NCBI GenBank assembly: GCA_947311845.1
Contig: CAMZMU010000055.1
Coordinates: 22,500,465 to 22,564,464 of the forward strand
Length of the DNA stretch: 64,000 nucleotides
Source of the DNA: Poa pratensis
Lineage: Eukaryota; Streptophyta; Magnoliopsida; Poales; Poaceae
Reading direction: 5' to 3'
Shown: positions 34,491-45,654 of the stretch, in pieces
Layout: every line of letters begins with the position of its first letter
Numbering within the stretch: position 1 is the stretch's first letter
Notes under the pieces: model-generated
Databases searched by the model: none
The model's input: the letters and a program-made list of their open reading frames with translations, nothing else
Told to the model about the DNA's origin: nothing
Position numbers and translations under genes: made by a program

Positions 34491-34865
34491 TTTTCAAAAA
34501 TATTTCGAACTTTTTAGTTCTGAAATTTTGTTCCCGCCTTTTTTTGTGTTTGAATATGAATTTCAAATGGTTTTGAATCTAAAAAGACTTTCAACATGAA
34601 AAGTGTTTAAATTTGAATAAATAATCCAAAATCATTTTCTATTTTTTCAAATTACTTATCTAAATATCGTTTTTTGTTTTTCGTTTGTTAAAAATGACAT
34701 TTTTTGTGAAGCAAGTACAACAAATATGGTGCAAAATGGCACCCATCCAATTATCACACAAAGTAGACCATATTGTATGGATAATCCACAAATATTGGTA
34801 ATTTTCTCGGTTTCTAGCTAATTTCGCCTTCTTAAACGACTTTATGCCTATTTTTCGAAAGTAAT

Positions 34866-35264
34866 TCAAATTTGAACTACAAGTGTGTGATAATCCACAA
34901 AATGGCACCCATCCTCCTCGTACCTGGCGAGCGCCCTCTCACGCCGATTGATGAAGAAGGCGTCCCAAGTAGGGCGGTAGTCGGGATGCCAGCGGGGATC
35001 CATCCGCTGCTCCGGAGTGAGCTCGAGGTAGTAGTGGTTCGTGATGGCCGCCCGACGTGCCAAACCTTGAGGGATAGGAGGGACCGGCACGCCTCCGGTG
35101 CTCAGCCTCCAGTCGGCGGGGACGTCGTAGCCGGGCGGGCAGGGGTAGTTCGAGGCGGAAAGCGCCTCCGCCTCCGAGTAGGTTAGAGTGGGTACGGTGG
35201 AAGCCATGGGAGAGTGATGAGGTTGCAGATATGAGTTTAGATGTGCTATGCTAATGGAGGCCAT
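34866..35264 (-). CDS. Hypothetical protein within CACTA element
   Basis: An open frame of 132 residues; a second in-frame Met at residue 20 (MASTVPTLTYSEAEALSAS) is a likelier start. It is composed like a real folded protein (YPCPPGYDVPADWRLSTGG, then a region rich in Arg and aromatic residues, DPRWHPDYRPTWDAFF). I believe similar sequences recur in Triticeae transposon-associated proteins but cannot assign a function. It is flanked by a second type of subterminal repeat, so it may be part of a nested older element. Confidence 0.45.
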   Translation of the reverse strand: MASISIAHLNSYLQPHHSPMASTVPTLTYSEAEALSASNYPCPPGYDVPADWRLSTGGVPVPPIPQGLARRAAITNHYYLELTPEQRMDPRWHPDYRPTWDAFFINRRERALARYEEDGCHFVDYHTLVVQI

Positions 35265-35282
35265 GACTACATATATATAGTG

Positions 35283-35530
35283 AGACCTTTAGTCCCCGTT
35301 CGAGCCACCAACCGGGACTAAAGGGGCTTATTTGTTCCCGCGCAATTTTACCAACCGGGACTAAAAGGATTCCCACCAATAAGGAAGAAGCACACGGATC
35401 GTTTTTTTCTTTCGAGCGCTTGTGAGCCGTTGGATCAGGGGTGTGTTTCTTTTGAGCGCTTGTGAGCTGTTGGATTTTTAGAACTAGTCCCGGTTGGTGG
35501 TCCTGGTTGGTAACACCAACCGGGACTAAA
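35283..35530. repeat. ACCGGGACTAAA-type subterminal repeats of a second CACTA family
   Basis: Motifs such as aaccgggactaaaggg and ctttagtccccgtt (35286-35325), accgggactaaaagg (about 35353) and agtcccggttggtgg with accgggactaaag (35486-35530) differ from the host element's own GGGACCAA motif. This suggests remnants of a different CACTA subfamily nested here. Confidence 0.6.
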
Positions 35531-35615
35531 GAATCACACGGATCGCGTGTTTCTTTCGAGCGCTTGTGAGCCGTTGGATCAGGGGTGTGTTTCTTTTGAG
35601 GGCTTGTGAGCTGTT
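35391..35615. repeat. Two-copy direct repeat of about 85 bp
   Basis: The phrase cacacggatcg...tttctttcgagcgcttgtgagccgttggatcaggggtg...cttgtgagctgttgga occurs at about 35391-35476 and again at 35531-35615 with few changes, separated by subterminal-type repeats. Confidence 0.8.
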
Positions 35616-35737
35616 GGATCAGCACTCCCACCACCACCACCACTCCCACCTCATCCACAGGTACACTTTCTAATCGCCTATAAATAGCGGTGTCCCTGCA
35701 GCGAACGGCACACAACGAGCGTCTACCTTCGCCACCG

Positions 35738-35911
35738 AATCCAATGGCTGGATTTAGCCTACCTGCTGGCATGTTCCCTGGCATTATTGTGTTCGTCCTT
35801 GTTCACCGGCCAGCCATTGGAGCCACCTTCTGTAGGACGGTGAACAATGACAACACAACGACGCTGTTGGAAACACAAGCCCTCAGGTAGGTTGAATCCA
35901 GCAACTGGATT
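35738..35911. repeat. Foldback (imperfect inverted repeat) centred near 35824
   Basis: The left arm aatccaatggctggatttag...cctacct (35738-35764) pairs with aggtaggttgaatccagcaa...ctggatt (35885-35911). Inner segments gttcaccgg (35801-35809) and cggtgaac (35838-35845) pair about the same centre. Both arms translate to related peptides (AGFSLPAG and AGFNLPEG). A TATAAATA box lies upstream at 35679-35686. It could fold into a small-RNA precursor-like hairpin. Confidence 0.75.
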
Positions 35912-35988
35912 AGGGTGACGCAATGATGAATTGCCGAGGAGGTGGGAGTGGTGGTGGTGGTGGAAGTGGTAGCCATGCCCCTCGGTCC

Positions 35989-36085
35989 GATCCAAGCAGC
36001 GGCAAGGCGCTCTGATGATCTGCGACATTCCCAACACTTTTTGGGACGGTCGTAGATCATCAGAGACGTCTTGCCGCTGTGGATC
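35989..36085. repeat. Second foldback centred near 36037
   Basis: gatccaagcagcggcaaggc...tctgatgatc (from 35989) pairs with gatcatcaga...cttgccgctgtggatc (ending 36085). The match is near-perfect over about 35 bp, with a loop containing cccaacactttttggg. It lies directly next to the first foldback. Confidence 0.8.
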
Positions 36086-36257
36086 GAAGGTCGATTTGCT
36101 GCTCACGACCACGCGATGATTTGCAGTATACAAAGCATTCGGATTCCCGTCATACAGCCCTACGGTGCTAATACATTACTACACATCACATAAAGGTTTA
36201 ATACATTACATTGATTTACATAAAAGCCATGAACCCTTCTTCGCGTATGTCCCTGGC

Positions 36258-39200
36258 CTATGATCGCTTCAGCCGTAACCATGGAGCATCTTCATTATTT
36301 AACGGGATGCTTGGGTCAGTTCTCACTGTGAAGGGCGGAATTTCATCAAACTTATCATAATCTGCTGACATGTCTGTCTTGTCCTCGACTCCCACGATGT
36401 TTCTTTTCCCTGAAAGAACTACGTGACGCTTTGGCTCATCGTCTGATGTATTCGTTTGCTTGTTTTTTCTTTTTTTCGGTCTGGAGGACATGTCCTTCAC
36501 ATAGAAAACCTGAGCCACATCATTGGCTAGGACGAATGGTTCGTTCTTGTAACAACCAAGATTCTTGAGATCCACTGTTGTCATCCGTACAGCTGGTCTA
36601 CCTTTATCCCTTATGCATTCATGGTTAAAGACATAGTCAAGTTCCCATATCTCCTCTATGCGACCATAGTATGTGTCCTTTTGCCCATCGTCGTTTGTTG
36701 CATCAAAGCGGACACCACTGTTTGGTTGGTGCTCTTTTTATCTTGGGCGATCGTGTAAAATGTATTCCCATTTATCTCGTACCCTTGGAAATTCAATACA
36801 GTCGAAGATGGTGACGCGGCCAACAAGTAGAGCTGATCTCCGACAGTGGTGTCATTCATGAGCTGTAATCGCAACCAACTGCCGAAGGTCTCCATGTGTT
36901 TTTCTTTAATCCAGGAGTCATCCTTCCCCGGGTTCTTGGAGCGTACATAATTCTTGTGTTCCTCGATATACGGAGCCACGAAGGTGGAACTTTGTAGAAC
37001 TGTGTAGTGTGCTTGAGTTAAAGAATGCCCGTCCCTACATATCAGTGCTTTCTTTCCTAGCGTGCCTTTTCCACTCAGTCTCCCCTCATGCCGCGATTCA
37101 GGAACACCAATCGGCTTAAGGTCAGGAATAAAGTCAACACAGAACTCAATGACCTCTTCTGTTCCATAGCCCCTTGAGATGCTTCCTTCTGGCCTAGCAC
37201 GGTTATGAACATATTTCTTCAAGACTCCCATGAACCTCTCGAAGGGGAACATATTGTGTAGAAATACAGGACCGAGAATGGCAATCTCGTCGACTAGGTG
37301 AACCAGGAGATGCGTCATAATATTGAAGAATGATGGGGGGACCACAGCCTTCTGTAAACTTGGTAGAGTTACTGGATCGATGACCTTCTGAGATATTGCA
37401 TTGAGGAATGCACATAGCTTCACAATGGGTACTCGAACATTTTCCGGTAGAAGCCCCCTCAATGCAACCGGAAGCAACTGCGTCATAATCACGTGGCAAT
37501 CATGAGACTTCAGGTTCTGGAATTTTTTCTCTGCCATATTTATTATTCCCTTTATATTTGACGAGAAGCCAGCCGGGACCTTGATACTGCTCAGGCATTC
37601 AAAAAAGATTTCCTTCTCTGCTTTGGTAAGAGCGTAGCTGCTTAAGTATTGACGCCCTTTATCCGTCTGCTTGTTGTATGGGTCTTTCATACGTTGCTGG
37701 TCTGCCCGTGCTTCCGGTGTATCTTTTGTCTTCCCATACACGCCCAGGAAGCCTAGCAGGTTCACGCAAAGATTCTTCGTCACGTGCATCACGTCGATTG
37801 AAGACCGGACCTCTAGGACTTTCCAATAGGGTAGCTCCCAGAATATAGAGCACTTCTTCCATATGGGTACGTGGTTGTCAGCGTCATTCGGAACAGATAG
37901 ACTGCCAGGACCCTTTCCAAAGATTACTTCTAAATCCTTGACCATGTCATATATAACATCACCATCAGGGAGGTTAGGCTTCTTCCGGCGATCTGCCTCA
38001 CCGTTGAAATGCTTGCCGGGCTTTCTTACGGCATGACTGTTCGGAAGAAATCGACGATGCCCCAGGTACACATTCTTGTTTCCCAAATGTATACTTTCAG
38101 TCTTATCTAAACAGTGCGTGCATGCATTGTATCCCTTGTTTGACTGTCCTGAAATGTTACTAAGAGCAGGCCAATCATTGATGGTTACGAACAGCAACGC
38201 TCGTAGGTCAAATTCCTGTTGTTTGTGCTCATCCCACACACGTACACCTGGTTCGGACCACAACTGCAAAAGTTCATCAACTAATGGCCTTAGGTACACA
38301 TCAATGTCGTTGCCGGGTTGCTTCGGGCCTTGGATGAGCACTGGCATCATAATGAACTTCCGCTTCATGCACAACCAAGGAGGAAGGTTGTAGATACATA
38401 GAGTCACGGGCCAAGTGCTATGACTGGAGCTCTGCTCCCCAAAAGGATTAAAGCCATCTGTACTTAGACCAAATCTTAAGTTCCTTGCGTCATCTGAAAA
38501 TGTCGGGAACTCTCTGTCGATTTTTCTCCACTGGGACCCATCGGCGGGGTGTCTCAACTTCCCGTCTTTCTTACGCTCTTCTTTGTGCCATCGCAACAAC
38601 CTGGCATGCTCTTTGTTTCTGAACAGACGTTTCAACCGTGGTATTATAGGAGCATACCACATCACCTTAGCAGGAACCCTCTTCCGGGGGGGCTCGTCAT
38701 CGCCCTCAACATCACCAGGGTCATCTTGTCTTATCTTGTACCGCAGTGCATTGCATACCGGGCATTTATCCATATTCTCGTACTCACCGCGGTACAGGAT
38801 GCAGTCATTAATGCATGCATGTATCTTCTGCACATCTAATCCTAGAGGGCAGATAGCCTTCTTTGCTTCGTATGTAGTCTCGGGCAATTCGTTATCCTTT
38901 GGAAGCTTCGGCTTCATTATTTTCAGTAACTTCTCAAATCCCTTGTCAGAACAACCAGTCTCTGCCTTCCATTTCAGCAGTTCCAGTGTGGTACCGAGCT
39001 TTGTGCTGCCATCTTCGCAGTTTGGGTACAGCAACTTTTTGTGATCCTCAAGCATGGCCTCCAACTTTAGCTTCTCCTTTTCTGTATCGCATTCTCGCTT
39101 TGCATCAGAAATGACCCCACCAAGACCATCAGCGGGCTCATCTGATGCCCGATGTTCACCTCTTTCTTCTTCAACGTCTTCCATAACAGTATCACCGCAT

Positions 39201-39648
39201 TCCTCAGGGAACATAGGATAGTTGTCATCATCCTCCTCTTCTTCATTGTCTTCCATCCTAACCCCTCTTTCTCCGTGCTTGGTCCAACAATTATAGCTGG
39301 GCATGAAACCTTTCCGAATCACGTGGTCTTGAATGGTTCTCGGGTCAGAGTACTCCCTGACGTTCCGACACTTCTCACATGGACAAGGCATAAAATTATT
39401 CACTTTGTTTGCCTCAGCCACATCGAGAAATTTATGCAGGCCTGCAATAAACTCGGAACTGCGTCGTTCGCCGTACATCCATCGCATCCGTGCATCCATC
39501 TGCATCATATATATAATTAAGTTTATCAAATACCATTACAATAACATCTTGAATAGTGAAATGACCACCGTACATCGACACGTGCAATATTTCTGTATCA
39601 ATTACAGACGAAAAGGATAAAGTTGCTAACCTCGGCCGAGGATATCAT
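36258..39648 (-). CDS. CACTA TNP2 transposase (frame-broken near C-terminus)
   Basis: A tiny exon 1 (39631-39648, MISSAE) is followed by a GT-AG intron and a long exon from 39499 carrying a 950-residue frame. The order of domains is: Transpos_assoc (WMYGERRSSEFIAGL, with a cysteine cluster CPCEKC); an acidic linker; the tnp2 catalytic domain (CPVCNALRYK, STDGFNPFG, ACTHCLD); DUF4218 (FLHNMFPFERFMGVLKKYVHN); and DUF4216. The DUF4216 part continues in another frame (down to a stop at 36258) after a break near 36722 that fits loss of one A from an A run. The catalytic core is intact. It would excise and integrate this and related elements by binding the CACTA ends. Confidence 0.92.
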
Positions 39649-39794
39649 TTTGTGTGAACTTAAGTGTGGGTCGGGCATTTCATCGAACACATCTTGTGCG
39701 TGGCAAAGGAAAAAAAAATAGCACCCACTTCCCACCAATCCAAGAAAAAAATTAGAGGAGAGAGGGGGGTGGGGGTTATTTATAGGCAGGGAGG

Positions 39795-40015
39795 GGTATT
39801 GGTCCCGGTTCTTGGCACGAACCGGGACCAAAGCTCCGCCGCACGCCACGTGTCTGGCTCTGGAGCTTTGGTCCCGGTTCGTGCCAAGAACCGGGACCAA
39901 TACCCCCAACCGAACCGGGACCAATGGTCCACGGGGCCGTGGCAACTCGAACCGGGACCAGTGCCAGGCACTGGTCCCGGTTTTTACCTGAACCGGGGCT
40001 AATGGCTGGGGCGGC
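39795..40015. repeat. CACTA right subterminal repeat array
   Basis: Eight or so direct and inverted GGTCCCGGTT/AACCGGGACC motifs, mirroring the left end, lie upstream of TNP2, so they may also form part of its promoter region. Confidence 0.85.
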
Positions 40016-40048
40016 CCTGGACCAAAGATGGTTTTTCTACTAGTGCTC

Positions 40049-40925
40049 CTTTCCTTCGCTCGGTATCGACGGTCTTTCGACTGGTGGACTAAACCGTGTG
40101 AATATGTGCCTCTGTCAACCCATTCGGCGCCTCCTTTGGCTCCCACTTTACTGCCATCTTCCGCGGCTCGTCGGCCAGCACTGTCGGCTCCCGAGGTCGC
40201 GAGAGGGGGGCCACTGAGGACCGGCGACAATGTGAAAATGGAGGGAAGATTTGGAGATTTTGGCGGCCAGTGGCAATGTTGAGGAAGAGGAAGGTTTTGG
40301 TGCCCGGCCTCCCCCGTGCCCCATGTCAATGACAAGGGGTGGGGGGCCGCCTGTTGGAGGGCGTGTCCAGGCGATGTCCCAAGCAGGCCGCCAAGTTTGT
40401 AGGGTAGTCCGGGGGTGCTGGACAAAAAATGGCTCGGCTCGAACACTTGGGTGCCGCTTTGATCTAAAATTTTAGGTCTCATCCCCCATTGGGCTTTGGA
40501 AATTGTTTGGCGGGTGCGTGTGGAGATGTACATTGAAATGATCGTACAGATTTCCTACCAGTGTACCAGAGAAGTTCCGTAACACTGATCATGTAGCATC
40601 AGCGTAAAAACAATTTCGGAAATATCGGAGTATCAATCATTGTAGAGAAGAGGGAACAATGTACAGCGCAGAAAACACTGTAGCAGGACACAGAACGAAC
40701 AGAAAACACTATTGCAGTATGGATCCTACTATACTTCTTTGGCAGCATGCCGTGTCAACTGCGTGCTGTCATTTCCCACACCACACATGCATGCAGGTCC
40801 ACTCGCCGCATGGTAGGCAGAAATGGAGGACGCGATGTGCGGCGGGTATAGGTAGACCTTTCCATCAAATCATTTGAGGTCTTCGTGTCGTGAGAGCAAG
40901 CTCGAATCTTTGAATGTTACAAAAT
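40049..40925. other. Host DNA right of the CACTA insertion
   Basis: Continuation of the sequence split by the CACTA element. A minus-strand open frame passes through it but has no domain I know. No other feature was recognised. Confidence 0.4.
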
Positions 40926-40930
40926 ATATT

Positions 40931-40998
40931 GCGTCCGCGTGACTCGAACATTGGACTTCCAAGGCAAAGGACGTAGCCCCTAGCCACTGGGCTACGAT
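40931..40998 (-). repeat. tRNA-like or SINE-like sequence with pol III A and B boxes
   Basis: On the minus strand TAGCCCAGTGG (40984-40994) matches the A box and GTTCGAGTC (40941-40949) is close to the B box. They are spaced as in a tRNA-derived promoter. The stems do not form a full tRNA cloverleaf by eye, and no tail or target duplication was found. It is likely a SINE head or tRNA relic. Confidence 0.4.
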
Positions 40999-41200
40999 AA
41001 TGTCCGTGAAGCAGACAACTTGCTGATTGCTGACATGAGAGATGATGTCGTCGCATGAAGTATGCCAATGCAATTCGCTTGGGAAACAGGCTGCGTATCC
41101 AAGAAGAAGAGGTCAAGCTGCGGTGCAGCTCGTAGCTTAAAGTCTCAGAACTTGGAACGCGGAGACGGAGCTCACAAGAAGCAATAGAAGAGCTCATGCA

Positions 41201-44200
41201 ATGGAAGCATCCATGGAGGCAGCTCGTGGCAGCGGAGCCAAGCACATCATCCTCGTCCATGGCGGGTGCCACGGAGGCTGGAGCTGGTACAAGGTGGCGT
41301 CCCGGCTGCGATCGGGGGCGGCTGGGCTCAGCTACCACGTTGCAGCCCCGGACCTCGCTGCGTCGGGGGTCGATGGCCGCCGGCTGTCGGAGGTGCCGAC
41401 GTTCCGCGACTACACGGGGCCGCTGCTCGACGTGCTACGGTCGCTACCGGAGGGTGAGAAGGCAGTGCTCGTCGGCCACAGCCTCGGGGGCCTCAACGTC
41501 GCGCTTGCAGCGGAGCTGTTCCCCCAGAAGGTCGCCGCCGCGGTGTTCCTCACCGCCTTCATGCCGGACTGCGTGTCCCCGCCGTCGGTGGTGGTTTTAA
41601 AGGTAAATTCCTGGATTGATGGTGGAAACCCTACTTCATCACTGTAGTAGGAATAAGTTTTTACATATAGAAAGCTCTTGCGATCCAATTTAGCCAAACG
41701 TAGAGATTACCTGGCCACTCAAGGCACCTACATGTAGATAGAGATTACCAGACAATTTAGTCAGTTGCGCGAGCACATTCCCTGTACGACTCCCCACACG
41801 TGGTCCAGCCGGGCTGACTGTACGACTGATCAGATCTGAGAGTGGCGTGTTATTCTGCTCCTCCCAGCCAGGATCAGGTGGCTGGGAAGGCCCGATTGTT
41901 GTGGTGCCAACTTAGTGGCGACCTGGACGACGAACTAGGCGTGATGCAATCGGAACGTGTCGTCGTTGACGACGGTGATAAAGAGAGGAGGGGGGGTTCT
42001 AAAAGAGTGGACGTGTGCGACTGCGACGAGAGATAAGATGGGGAAGAGTGACTATCTTAGCGATAGTATAAGGGAAGCGGGGTAGAGAGAGGGAAATCTG
42101 TTCTTGGCTTGTAAGTGTACATGCATCCACTATGAAAAATTCATATTTTAAAATATCAAAAAACTGAAGCAAAAAATTCGGATGTACATACATACATTTT
42201 ATGCGTGCACATAAAGTTTGAAGAGAATTTTTTTTGTGGTCTGCGTAAAAAAGACAAATTCCGGTGTTTCAAAATGATTTTTTACGAGACATTATTTCGT
42301 CTTTTTATACAAACAATATCTTTTTTTCGTGAAACTTTTGTATAAACATAAAATGTCCGGATATGCTCGTTAAATTTTTGTTTGAAAATTTTAGACATTT
42401 GAAAATGCATTTCATAACAGGTGCATCTAGTCGTATGAGCCAAAACATCGTGTCCGGTAGAGAGAGGCGTTATTTGTTTTAGTTATTTGTCATGGGGTGG
42501 TAAACTATTGATTTTGGTTTGCACGGTGAGTATGCAATTACATATATTTACATATTTATGTGTAAATTTCAATGGTAACAAGTTGCCTATGAAAGATGGT
42601 TGTGAGTCAAGAAGGAAACCTTTCTTGTACAGTGGCGGAGCTTCAACATCATTGAAGGAGGGGCCAAAAGAAATTAGATGACAGTTGAGGGGGCCATTTT
42701 GAATTTTTGTTTTGTTTTGTATGGTAAAAATGGTAAATACATAGTACTACTATGCAAATTTTGATTTAGTTGGGGGGGGGGGGGGGGGCGCATGGCCCAT
42801 GCTGGTCTCCACTAAGCTACGCCTGTGCTTGTATACATACTCAATTACCATGTAAATAAATCCGAATACAACATCCTTGATGGTGCATGAGAATATAATA
42901 GGTGTGTAAGCGAGTATATGTTAATTAATAGAAATAATCAAGACACATTTCAAGTCCAAGTTGAAGTTTATCCTTTTTAGAATACTATGTGGCTATCTTT
43001 TATCTTTATACATACTAGCAAAATGCCCGTGCGTTGCTACGGGTAGACTAAGTATTATGCATATTAAAAAATCTCTGTTAGCAAAATGCCCGTGCGTTGG
43101 GACGGCCGAATTAATTTATACTTAGATATGTCGATAAGAAATTACTCTTATGAATGTGCACAAATAAAATTTAGAACTCAGGAAGATGAATGGATAGGAA
43201 CCTGCACGAATAAATGTAGCAATACCAGTAATCAAACGCTTTGACAAATAATTTTTTTTCTACGTGTAATTTCATTGGGCTAATCAAAGATGCGTCATTC
43301 TTCCTAGAAAAAGAAAGATTTGCTCTGCACAATTCCATGGTTTAAACGCAGTGTTTAAATATTAAGAATGCTACCCGTGCGTTGCAATGGGACAACAAAT
43401 ACAAATATATTCTGCATCAAATTTGCTAAGAAAGAAAATCATTAATACACATAAATCCTCATTCACCCGTGCGTTGCCACGGGTATTTAGATTCACGGAC
43501 CGTCTTTGCTCCAGCGTCCCAATATATAGAATGCATCCCCTGTTACACTGCGCCAGATAGTCACCCTGGACGTTGAGCAGGACGCGCTGGTCGGTGGAGT
43601 GGGCTTCCTTGGATTTCTCGTGGGCGGCTACGGAGATGGCAGGTGAGGTGGTCGTGAAGCTCGGCGGTGCTGGCCATGCTGACCGTTTAATATTGTGACA
43701 TTTGTTGATACGTTTAATACGTCCGAGAAAGAAAAAAACAAGCGACAAAAACGCGCACCACCAGAAAATCAGTCTGACAATTTAAAGTTCGTGCAGTTAA
43801 TTTTTCTCTTCGACGGTCGAAGCCATTGTTCTATTAATGTTGTTATATTTTTTTTCAGTCATGGAAGTGATCGTTCTATATTTTTATTCTTTTAACCGCG
43901 CAGTCTAACATTTGTGCCGTTCCATGTTTCACAGCGATCGTTTTGGACGTTTTTGTCCTTCTTTTTTCATGGAGCAATCTGGACTTTTTATTTACTGGGC
44001 CGTTCTGACTCTGGACGTTTTTTTTCCTTCTTTTTCCGTGGGCCTTTTTAACTGGGCGTTCTGATCGTGGATAGGGCAGAGCTGACGGAAACCATCTTTA
44101 CGATCATATTGCAACGTATGCGTGCAGGTTTCTTTTACCGATTGTGTTTATGATTGGCGTCCAGGATTCTTTTACCGATCGTATTTGTGACTTTACGATG

Positions 44201-45104
44201 CGCCGTGTTCGGAATCTTATATTTCGAACCGTTTTTTTTACTTATAGGTGGCATGTTGCGTAATTTGTATCAATTTCAGAGCCAGTTTTATTATAGCGTA
44301 CCGCCGCCAACCATCACCTCTAACGATATTATATAGTAGAGATGTGTGTATTTGCATTTTGTTTGCATGAACAACAAGGGCGACGACATACAAAATTAAT
44401 GACCGTGGCAACACATGGGCATTCAACTAGTATATTTAAACATGCAATTTTAAGCACTATAAACAAGTGATTCCACAAAAGTTCATATCTTTACTAATAC
44501 GTTGTGACTTATATATATACCTTTTATTCTTCCTTTCGCTTCATGCAGAAATTTGCGGGCATACCTTATACCCCGTTGGACAACGAGATGAAACCCCAAG
44601 ATGCAGATGGAAAACTTCCATCCTCATTCATGTTCGGACCAAAGTTTGCAGAACAAAAGTTGTATCAGTTGTGCTCACCTGAGGTACGTGCGATGAGCTG
44701 GGCTATTTTTCGTTGACGGTACCAAGTCGGTCATCAGAAAGACATAAATGCAAGTTAGTTTTGGTAAATTAGAATCTGGTTTACCGTGGGTCTCACAATT
44801 AAGAACTTTGCTAATTTGGCAGGATCTCACACTCGGAAAATCTCTCATGCGAATCAGCTCGCTCTTTGTGGAAGAGCTGCAAGTTCAGCTGCCATTCACG
44901 AAGCATCGCTATGGCTCAGTGCGTAAGGTCTATGTAGTCTGCAAGCAAGATGAGACCATTCTCGAGGAGCACCAGAGATGGATGGTGGCGAACAATCCGG
45001 TGGATGAGGTCATGGAGATCGACGGTGCGGATCACATGGCAATGCTCTCTACGCCTGACCAGGTTGTGGAGTGCATAATTGACATTGCCAAAAGATACAA
45101 TTGA
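41201..45104 (+). CDS. Methylesterase (MES/HNL-type alpha/beta hydrolase)
   Basis: Exons 41201-41602, 44549-44683 and 44823-45104 join in frame into 272 residues, the usual length for plant methylesterases (SABP2, PIR7 and hydroxynitrile lyase family). HGGCHGG (20-26) is the oxyanion-hole region and GHSLGG (92-97) holds Ser94. CKQDE (Asp222) and DGADHMA (His250) complete the catalytic triad. It would be a cytosolic enzyme hydrolysing methyl esters such as methyl salicylate, methyl jasmonate or methyl-IAA; the substrate cannot be told from sequence. Intron 1 is almost 3 kb because it holds MITEs, a hAT-like element and a Helitron. Both introns have canonical GT-AG ends. The downstream ATG at residue 5 is an alternative start. 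Confidence 0.9.
42115..42450. mobile_element. AT-rich MITE in MES intron 1
   Basis: The ends atgcatccactatgaaaaat (left) and, in reverse complement, agatgcacctgttatgaaat (right) form imperfect inverted repeats. The interior holds paired aaaagac/gtcttttt blocks. It resembles the blocks at about 21100-21430 and 49702-50083 in composition. Confidence 0.5.
42630..42829. mobile_element. Small hAT-like element with a long G run
   Basis: The left end cagtggcggagctt and the right end (reverse complement cacaggcgtagctt) are hAT-like. The flanks cttgtaca and cttgtata approximate an 8-bp duplication. An approximately 17-base G run lies at 42772-42788. The exact edges are uncertain by two bases. Confidence 0.55.
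43015..44342 (-). mobile_element. Helitron H4, non-autonomous, in MES intron 1
   Basis: On the minus strand it begins TCTCTACTATATAATATCG at 44342 (preceded by A) and ends with the hairpin CCCGTAGCAACGCACGGG followed by CATTTTG and CTAG (43015-43018), then T. Further gcccgtgcgttg hairpin copies at about 43088, 43374 and 43465 are decayed terminator-like repeats. There is no coding capacity. Confidence 0.8.
44343..44430 (+). mobile_element. Helitron 3' end fragment
   Basis: An imperfect ccgtggcaacacatggg hairpin is followed by cattcaa and CTAG (44427-44430) and T. This is a plus-strand Helitron terminus lying directly beside the H4 5' end. The rest of the element is missing. Confidence 0.5.
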
Positions 45105-45196
45105 ATTGGATGGTGTCAATGGCACGGTAATAAACAGGCTTACCAAACAAAAATACCGAGCTTTTTTGAAATTTTTGAAATTTAATGCCCAAACCT

Positions 45197-45540
45197 GATA
45201 AATTATCCGTATCTCTTATTTTATTTTGCACGAAGACATGGCACAAAGATAGCGCCGTCACAAGCTCTGCTGGAGGTCTGAGTTCCACGCCATTCTTTGT
45301 CGTTTTTTGAGGATTAAAACTTATTTCGAGATCTAATTCCGAGTATTTTATTTTGAATTGTAACGCACAAACTTGATAGATTGTGTGTATCTCTTTTTTG
45401 ATTTTATACGAAGACATTGCTAGTCGTGGCGTTGTCGCATTCTCTGCTGGAGGTCACTGGTCCGATTTCCACGCCAGTCTTTCGTTTTTGAGGATTCAAA
45501 CTTAGTATGAGATCTATCGATCCAAATCTACGTAGTGCAC
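45197..45540. repeat. Two-copy degenerate tandem repeat of about 178 bp
   Basis: gata(a/g)att...gtatctctt...cgaagacat...ctctgctggaggtc...tccacgcca...tttgaggatt occurs from 45197 and again from 45375. It lies 3' of the MES gene. Confidence 0.75.
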
Positions 45541-45654
45541 GAAAAAAAAGTAATTGTGGAGTTTAAAATTTAATTAAAACTTCCTAAGAAATTTTGCATT
45601 CAAAATTGTATGAAATTTTTCAGGAAGTAATCGCCCGGTATGTTTTGTTAACAA

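Larger units (their letters stand above)
28470..40045 (-). mobile_element. Complete CACTA (En/Spm) DNA transposon, 11.6 kb
   Basis: The terminal inverted repeats are CACTAGTAGAAAAA at 28470 and its reverse complement ending at 40045, with a 3-bp target duplication ctc (28467-28469 and 40046-40048). Both subterminal zones carry many GGTCCCGGTT/AACCGGGACC motifs, the expected binding sites for a TnpA-like protein. Two genes read on the minus strand: TNP2 transposase (36258-39648) and a Ptta/En/Spm-Ulp1 gene (28961-32650). Between them lie minisatellites, a GC-rich block, nested subterminal-type repeats and two foldbacks. Both genes carry frameshifts, but the ends are intact, so it could be mobilised in trans. 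Confidence 0.95.

Noticed and set aside
39598..40533. 311-residue minus-strand open frame across the CACTA right end
   Set aside because: It crosses the transposon boundary and the subterminal repeats. Only its last 18 coding bases (MISSAE) are used, as TNP2 exon 1.
40931..40998. Functional tRNA gene
   Set aside because: A and B boxes are present but acceptor and anticodon stems do not close by eye.
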